Assembly: GCA_025200525.1 (NCBI GenBank)
Contig: CM045761.1
Location: 63,706,009-63,770,008 of the forward strand
DNA: 64,000 nt
Source of the DNA: Camellia lanceoleosa
Lineage: Eukaryota > Streptophyta > Magnoliopsida > Ericales > Theaceae
Reading direction: 5' to 3'
Part shown: piece by piece, positions 58,470-64,000 of the stretch
Layout: each line of letters begins with the position of its first letter
How positions within the stretch are numbered: the first letter of the stretch is position 1
The notes under the pieces: model-generated
What the model saw: only the letters and a program-made list of their open reading frames with translations
Told to the model about the DNA's origin: nothing
Database searches by the model: none
Translations under genes and position numbers: made by a program

Positions 58470-59170
58470 TAATTGTATATAAATTTTGTGATTTATATAT
58501 CAAATATTTGAATATATTGGTAGTTTTAAAATCATGATATAATTGTGAAATTAGACTTACATGTGTAGTTTATACTATTAAAGAGATGATTGAAGATTTT
58601 ATTTGACCCTTAAATTTGTCAAACAGTTGTATGAATTTTTAGACAATTTTATACTTAAACTTTTGAGATGATTTCTTTTACAAAGTTGTTGAGAATGACG
58701 TCTAATTCATCTAGCAATTTTTGCAACAATTATTGAGTTTTGTATAGATTTTACCATATGTTTAAAAATCATTGAAAATTCTATATTAAATCAAATCTGG
58801 TAATTTCTAAATAAAAAATAAAATTTGAGAAATCTAGTTCCATAATAAATTTTTAGATTATGGAATTGATTTATAAATTTAATTATGGAATTAATTTAAG
58901 AAAATATGATAAATCTGTGTCATAAACTTTCTTGGAATTTTTTAGAATTATTTATAATTTATTTTTGAAAAATGTTTTATGAAAAATGACCGCAACATGT
59001 TTATTGAGTATTCTATAGATTTTTACGAATTTGAGAATTGTATAAGTAATTTATTTATAATTTTAATTACGTACATTCTGAAAATTTTTGTTAGATTGAG
59101 AAGGAATCAAAATTATCACTTCAATTGTTTATTTGGACTAAAATTTAATATTGTGTTAGTCTAATCTTGT
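58470..59170. other. AT-rich non-coding stretch
   Basis: Some ..GAAATCTAGTTCCATAATAA.. sequence, but no gene or clear element ends. Confidence 0.35.
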
Positions 59171-59179
59171 AAATTAAAA

Positions 59180-59929
59180 GAATAATCCTTCGTAGCTCGA
59201 ATTTCTCCCCCCCGAATCCCCCGGTTGCCCAAAATGACGTCGTTTTGGGCAGTTTCTTTTTTTTTTCTTTTTCTTTTTTTCCTCTTTATGTCTGAAAGAG
59301 CAGAGAGAAAGAGAGAGGAAAAGGAAGAGAAAGAGAGAGAGAAAGAGAAGAGAAGAGAAGGGAAGAGGGAATGGAGAGAGAGAGAGAGGGTAGATAGCTG
59401 ATCACCGCCGATTGCCGCCGCCGCCGCCTCCGCCTCCGCCTCCAATCGTCGCAGCCCAGCACGATTTTTTTTTTTTTTTTTTTTTTTCTGGATCTGAAAT
59501 GAAGGGAAAAAAATAAAAATAAAACTGTTGGCTGGTGTTGATGATGATGATTGTGATGTTGATGAAGATGTTGTTTATGACGAAGATGAATGGTTGAATT
59601 TTTTTTTTTTAGATCTGATGATGTTGTTGATGATGAAGATGAATGGTTGATGATGAAGATGTTGTTGTTGTTGACGATGAATGGCTTGTTGATGAAGATG
59701 TTGTTGAATGGCTTGTTGATTTTTTTTTTTTTTGGATCTGATGAATGGGTGGTCTCTCCATTTCTGGTACTTTCTTCTTCTTCTTCTTCTTCTTCTTCCT
59801 CTTCCTTCTTCTTTTTTGATTTTCTTCTGCCAGTTATTGGAAAAAAAAAAATTCAAAACTATGAAACGACGTCATTTTGATTTCGGGCAAAATTCAAGCT
59901 CGAAAATTTCAAGCTACGTAGCATAATTG
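59180..59929. mobile_element. ACGACGTCGTTT-family MULE-type MITE, copy D
   Basis: AAATTAAAA is duplicated at 59171-59179 and 59930-59938. Ends GAATAATCCTTCGTAGCTCG and, from the right, CAATTATGCTACGTAGCTTG match copy C in the reverse sense. The near-palindrome GCCCAAAATGACGTCGTTTT lies near the left end and AAACGACGTCATTTT near the right, so here the motif occurs in both arms. The interior holds a purine tract, a CCGCCGCC block, and a GATGAAGATGTTGTT minisatellite (about 59533-59735). Confidence 0.8.
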
Positions 59930-59939
59930 AAATTAAAAA

Positions 59940-60370
59940 TCCATGCATGTGTGTGATTATGGTTTATTTTTTTGTATCTAAATTATCATTCATACCATGA
60001 TTTAAATTAACTGTTTATTTAAATTTTGTATATTGATTTATTATTGTGTGATATGTGTAATATTTTATATTGGGAATTTTAATGAATTGGTATAACATTA
60101 TTGGTGATTGAAATTTTAAATATTTGTGATTAATATAAAAACTAACTGAAATGATTAACGGTATCTACAAAGTTAAGGATCGAGAGTTAATACCAGTAGT
60201 TCAGGGTGAGTCCTGATTTTTAATAATTTTTATATAATTGTGTTGTGAAATTCTAAGATGGCATGTGATTTATTTGAACCCTTATCGGTATTTAGTTTTG
60301 GAATAAGGGTCGATGTGCGGGTGGCACGTAGGGAGGTTACATACCCCTGGCAGACTGTTCTCTTAGGATA
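59940..60370. other. Unclassified AT-rich stretch with a GC-richer block
   Basis: 60280-60370 (GGGTCGATGTGCGGGTGGCA..ACCCCTGGCAGACTG) is GC-richer than its surroundings and may be a retroelement scrap. I cannot assign it. Confidence 0.25.
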
Positions 60371-60554
60371 GACCATGGATGTCACGGCTGCCCGGACCCA
60401 AGCTCAGCCCAGTACCTTGGGCTTGGGCTTGGGCTTGGGCCCGGGCCTTCCATTTTGGGGCTCGGCCCGACCCAAAAAATTTCGTACCCCAGCCCGGCAA
60501 ATTTCAAAAAATAAAAATAAAAAACAACTTACAATAGTTAAATAATTAAAAATA

Positions 60555-60730
60555 AAAAAAATAAAAAGATTGATCTTATAAAAATAAAAAAATAAAATAA
60601 TTGATCTTATAAAAATAAAAAAATAAAAAGATTGATCTTATAAAAATAAAATAATTAAATAAATAAAAAGATTGATCTTATAAAAATAAAAAAATAAAAT
60701 AATTAAATAAATAAAAAGATTGATCTCATA
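60555..60730. repeat. A/T-rich tandem repeat, GATTGATCTTATAAAAATAA units
   Basis: The unit AAAAAGATTGATCT(T/C)ATAAA occurs about five times at 30-60-bp spacing, with AAATAAAATAATT fill. Confidence 0.7.
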
Positions 60731-61009
60731 AAAATAAAACATAAAAAAATATAAAAATTAAATAAAAAACATTAATAATTTAAAAATAAAACAAAAATTA
60801 ATAATAATTTATTAAATTAAAATCAAATTATGAATTATTTAATGGAAAATGATGATATGATGTATCACTGTGTGCACAACAGCACAGTCTGTGTGTGTGG
60901 CAGGGAAAGTGGAAAAGTGCACCTAATAATATATACGGAAAAGTACACCTAAGGTCCTAAGCTCATGTGAAAGGAAAAAATAAAAATAAAAATAAAAAAA
61001 TATATATAT

Positions 61010-61340
61010 ACTAAGTTGGAAGGTAATACTGGGCTTGTGGGGGCTCACCACGAGTCCAATTTTGATAATCTGAACCGTCAATGTATAGAAATCTTCAATT
61101 ACTATATGTCTGTAAAAAAATCACGTTAATCGGATATCGTTAACTATATGATCCAGTCAATTTGGTATAAAAATGCATGGTGTTACAGTTAATGATTTAC
61201 AAAAAAACTAATCCGATCAAATAGTTATAAATATCCGATCAACGTGATTTTTTACAAACATATAATACTCGACAAGTAGTACACATTGAGCTGTTCCGAT
61301 TAGCAAAACAAGACCCGTGATGGCTCCCACTAGCTAAAGA
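61010..61340. mobile_element. GATCGGATATC foldback MITE, copy 4
   Basis: GTGGGGGCTCACCACGAGTC on the left and, from the right, GTGGGAGCCATCACGGGTC pair. AATCGGATATCGTTAA and ATATCCGATCAACGTGA form the core. It lies inside the hAT relic. No firm target duplication. Confidence 0.7.
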
Positions 61341-61778
61341 GCACCGTCCAAATGGTTGCCCGAGAAGGAGGCAACCATTTCCTAGCCTAGCCTCAATTTT
61401 GAGCTATTGCAAACTCAAACGGATATATATAAAATGGTCATAGTAATTCAAATGGATAGATTTTAAACTAGTATAAATATATTTTAGTTTTCAAAATATA
61501 TTTCACAACAAATCATTCTCTCTCTCTCTCTTCAACTCTCTCAATCTCTCTCAACTCTCAATTAATTTTGAAGTGCCATCCCTAGGTGGCTATTGCAATT
61601 GTGCAACAAGAAACTTTTAGCAGAAGAAGAAAATTTTTATATCGTATTCGCCAGTCGGTAACATTAATTAATTTAATTAAATTTATGCACATATATTAAT
61701 TATTATTTTTTACTGATTGAATTTATACATTATTTAAATTAATTGTTAATTCTTATATATTGTTTTACTTGCATTACT

Positions 61779-62005
61779 ATGGATCCTAATATGCCTAATG
61801 TTTATGTTGATGTTGATACATATACTCACCACATGAATCTGTTGATTCTTCTTCGAATATCCCTGTTCCAACAGTTGCATCATTATCTAGGAACAGAAAT
61901 AGTAGTATTTAGTAACATTTTGAAAAAATATCTATAAATAATCCTGATAGGACAATTACATTTAAAGCAACTTTTTTTTTTTCAGAATTCCATTTTTTTT
62001 TTAAG

Positions 62006-62049
<44 letters not shown>

Positions 62050-62237
62050 GAAAGAAGAGGAAGAGGCCTAGAGAGGGGAGAGGGGGAAGGAGGGTGTCGG
62101 CTGATCAGGGATGAGGCATGGGAGCAGCGGAGTGGGGAGGGGGCAGGGGCGACGATAGAGGAGCGGGCGACGATGGCGAGGCTTGCCGGGCAAAGCTGAG
62201 GCCGGGGGGTGTGGGGACGGGCGGCTCTCTCTCTCCT

Positions 62238-62277
<40 letters not shown>

Positions 62278-62317
62278 CCTCCTCTCTCTTCTCTCTCCTC
62301 TCTCTGCTTCTCCTCTG

Positions 62318-62351
<34 letters not shown>

Positions 62352-62417
62352 CAAACTTCGTTTTGGGGGATTAGGGGAGGGGGGCAAAATCGAGCTCTCA
62401 TGAACCCAGCTCCCCTT

Positions 62418-62466
<49 letters not shown>

Positions 62467-63784
62467 AAGGAGGAGAAAGGAGGGAAGGAGGCAGGAGAGA
62501 GGGGAGGGAGAGGAGAGGAGAGGGAGAGGAGGAGGGGAGAGGGAGGAGAAAGGGTCGGAAATGGATACAAGGAGGAGGAGGGGTGAGGCGGGCCGAGAAG
62601 GGAAGAGGCGACGAGGCATGGGGGTCGGACGGAGAACGATCGCGATCGGCGATCGAGGACGACGATTCGATCCCATCACGACGCTCTCCTCCCTCCCTCT
62701 CTCTCTCTCTCTCCTCTCTCCCTCCTCTCCTCCTTCCTCTCCCTCCGCTCCTCCCTGAAAGAAGAAAAAAAAAAAAAAAAACAACGCTTTTTGGGGATTA
62801 GGGGGATTAGGGGGAGCCAAATTCGAGCTCTCAATCATTATTCTAAAGCAAAATGTAAATATTGTGTATGTTTACTTAGTGCTGCATCTGCAGGGGATAC
62901 TAGTCATTTAAAAAGGCATTCTGACAAACTTTATAAAGTAAACAACCTGATATTCGAAGTCAAATGCAATTAGGGGCTTCATCAACTGGTAATTTCTAAA
63001 CATTTTCATATGATCCTATATGTGCACAAAATTCTATAGTTGATTATATTATTAAAAAAGAACAACCTTTTAGTACTAGTAAATGTCTTAATTTTACCGA
63101 AATGATTCACGAAAGTTTTGCACCGCAATATCAAAGTTTTTCAAGAAATACTACTAAAAACAGAATTTTAAAGAAATTTGAGGATATTAAAAGTGAATTA
63201 TTTGATATCTTTAAAAATTTGAATGGAAAAGTTTGTTTAACATCTTATCTATGGTCAAATAATGGTTTTGAATATCAATATATCACTGCACATTTTATTG
63301 ATAATGATTGGAAATTAAATAAAAGAATTATTTCATTTAAATTAATTGAACTTCCATACACTGGTCATTCGCTTGGTGTAGAAATAAGAAATGTATTATA
63401 TGAGTAAACTTTACAAAATAAAATATTTACGATTAGTTTAGATAATACATCATATTATAATCAACTGTAACCCATTTAAAATCAACTTTACAATTACTTG
63501 TTGATGGTGATTTATTTCATTTATTTTTTGCAACAACATCAATAGGAGGAGTACTGACACCTATTGAACTTAATTGGCGCCAAGTAGCCTTGTATAAAGA
63601 TTTTTTAAAAGTTTTCGATACTTCAATAAAATTATTTTCTTATATATATATATATATTCCTACTTCATCATTTGTTTTACATATGCTAACAGAAATAATT
63701 AAAGTTTTCATAAAATATATGGGTAATGAACTTTATGTAACCATTATTACTTCAATAAAAGAAAAATTTGATAAATATTTTTGA
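61779..63784 (+). pseudogene. hAT transposase with BED zinc finger, decayed and interrupted
   Basis: hAT transposases cut and move elements with hAT ends. Starts MDPNMPNVYVDVD like copy 1, then frameshift and stops, then HFEKI..INNPDRTITFKA, where a MITE (61971-62843) interrupts. It resumes as KCKYCVCLLS..TSHLKRH, a BED-type CxxC..HxxxH finger. 63102-63407 encodes FAPQYQSFSRNTTKN.. and TSYLWSNNGFEYQYITAHFI, characteristic of plant hAT transposases (RICESLEEPER-like). Later frames keep YKDFLKVFD and IKEKFDKY. The C-terminal dimerisation domain is missing because the sequence changes at 63782. Confidence 0.85.
61971..62843. mobile_element. ACGACGTCGTTT-family MULE-type MITE, copy E, apparent tandem dimer
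   Basis: TAAAGCAA flanks both sides (61963-61970, 62844-62851) and falls inside the hAT zinc-finger reading frame, which is continuous when the insert is skipped. The right end from outside is GAATAATGATTGAGAGCTCG, as in copies C and D. The element contains two similar halves (to about 62403, and from there), each made of a T-run, GGAGAGGGAG block, CGATCG/GCGACGA block, CT tract, A-run, GGGGGATTAGGGG and CGAGCTCTCA. The ACGACGTCGTTT palindrome itself is lost. Open frames up to 189 codons are low-complexity. Confidence 0.75.
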
Positions 63785-64000
63785 CATGGATAGGCCCATA
63801 AAGGCTATAGTCCACTATGAACAACCCAAGCCTACTACTTAGGACCCAATGCATAGTTCAACTGATGAGGTCCAACATAGCTAGAAGTCAACATAATATT
63901 AAGAACCAATGATATTCAGACACGTGGTAAGTGAAGGACAAGCCACATAAGCAGACAAAGATCCTACAAAATTATTGCCACTGTACATCGCCATTAATGA
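63782..64000. mobile_element. Probable start of an LTR retrotransposon (cut by window end)
   Basis: hAT coding sequence stops abruptly at ..GATAAATATTT and TGACATGGATAGGCCCATAA begins with the TG expected of an LTR. The following text (CCACATAAGCAGACAAAG, GACACGTGGTAAG) resembles plant LTRs in style. The far end and target duplication lie outside the window. Confidence 0.45.

Larger units (their letters stand above)
60374..63781 (+). mobile_element. hAT transposon relic, copy 2, with nested insertions
   Basis: The GGCC-rich subterminal block at 60384-60500 (GCTTGGGCTTGGGC..GGCCCGACCC) is followed by AT-rich repeats (AAAAATAAAAAGATTGATCT, several times at 60560-60730), a GATCGGATATC foldback (61010-61340), and the leader and transposase start shared with copy 1 (CTCTCAATTAATTTT..GCAATTGTGCAA). 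The transposase gene runs from 61779. A MITE sits in the zinc-finger codons, and an apparent LTR truncates the gene at 63782. Confidence 0.7.

Noticed and set aside
62001..62838. Open frames of up to 189 codons with poly-Phe/Lys, Ser/Pro/Arg
   Set aside because: Homopolymer and purine/pyrimidine tracts of MITE copy E. No protein features.

Overview
This window looks like a repeat-dominated piece of a eudicot plant nuclear genome. The evidence is the AT-rich background, GT-AG introns, plant transposon families (Mutator-like, hAT, Tourist/Harbinger and TGTCACGACCC-type LTRs) and one plant-type 2-oxoglutarate/Fe(II) dioxygenase gene. I see no bacterial features, rRNA or tRNA. Only one intact host gene is convincing: a three-exon dioxygenase of the gibberellin-oxidase-like group (49159-53368, +, 348 residues). 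A second host gene may end in the window on the minus strand (628-918).

Left part (1-22.8 kb). This is an archaeology of inserted DNA: a 130-bp tandem repeat (2157-2520); a 1.49-kb foldback element with a 9-bp target duplication (3150-4641); several Tourist-type MITEs flanked by TTA/TAA; a Harbinger-like element filled with a CCACC-type minisatellite (9298-10537); and a four-deep nest at 15.7-19.2 kb (foldback element > MULE-type MITE and solo LTR > another MULE-type MITE). Several elements belong to a family with GC-rich, purine-rich interiors and an ACGACGTCGTTT palindrome.

Centre (22801-33918). An 11.1-kb Mutator-like element carries two convergent genes. A MuDR-type transposase (+) has its DDE residues, SWIM finger and zinc knuckle still visible but is frameshifted. 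A minus-strand gene encodes a ULP1-like C48 cysteine protease protein, also decayed. Dozens of copies of a near-palindrome, TGTGAANNTTCACA, occupy the element's introns and the space between the genes but not the exons. They include a 66-bp tandem array, a 103-bp repeat present in two introns, and a 281-bp segment duplicated between two introns of the transposase gene. This is the most unusual system in the window.

Right part (34-64 kb). Two related hAT transposon relics (35.0-36.85 kb and 60.4-63.8 kb); a 2.4-kb TIR element with a 10-bp target duplication (38449-40882); two solo LTRs of one family nested in each other with both target duplications readable (41266-45985); the dioxygenase gene with repeats in both large introns; and more MULE-type MITEs. 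One of these (61971-62843) sits inside a codon of the second hAT transposase, whose uninterrupted sister copy is at 36.16 kb. The second hAT relic is cut off by what looks like the start of an LTR at 63782.

All coordinates and mismatch counts come from reading by eye. No database search or folding was run, so family names rest on motifs, termini and target duplications.
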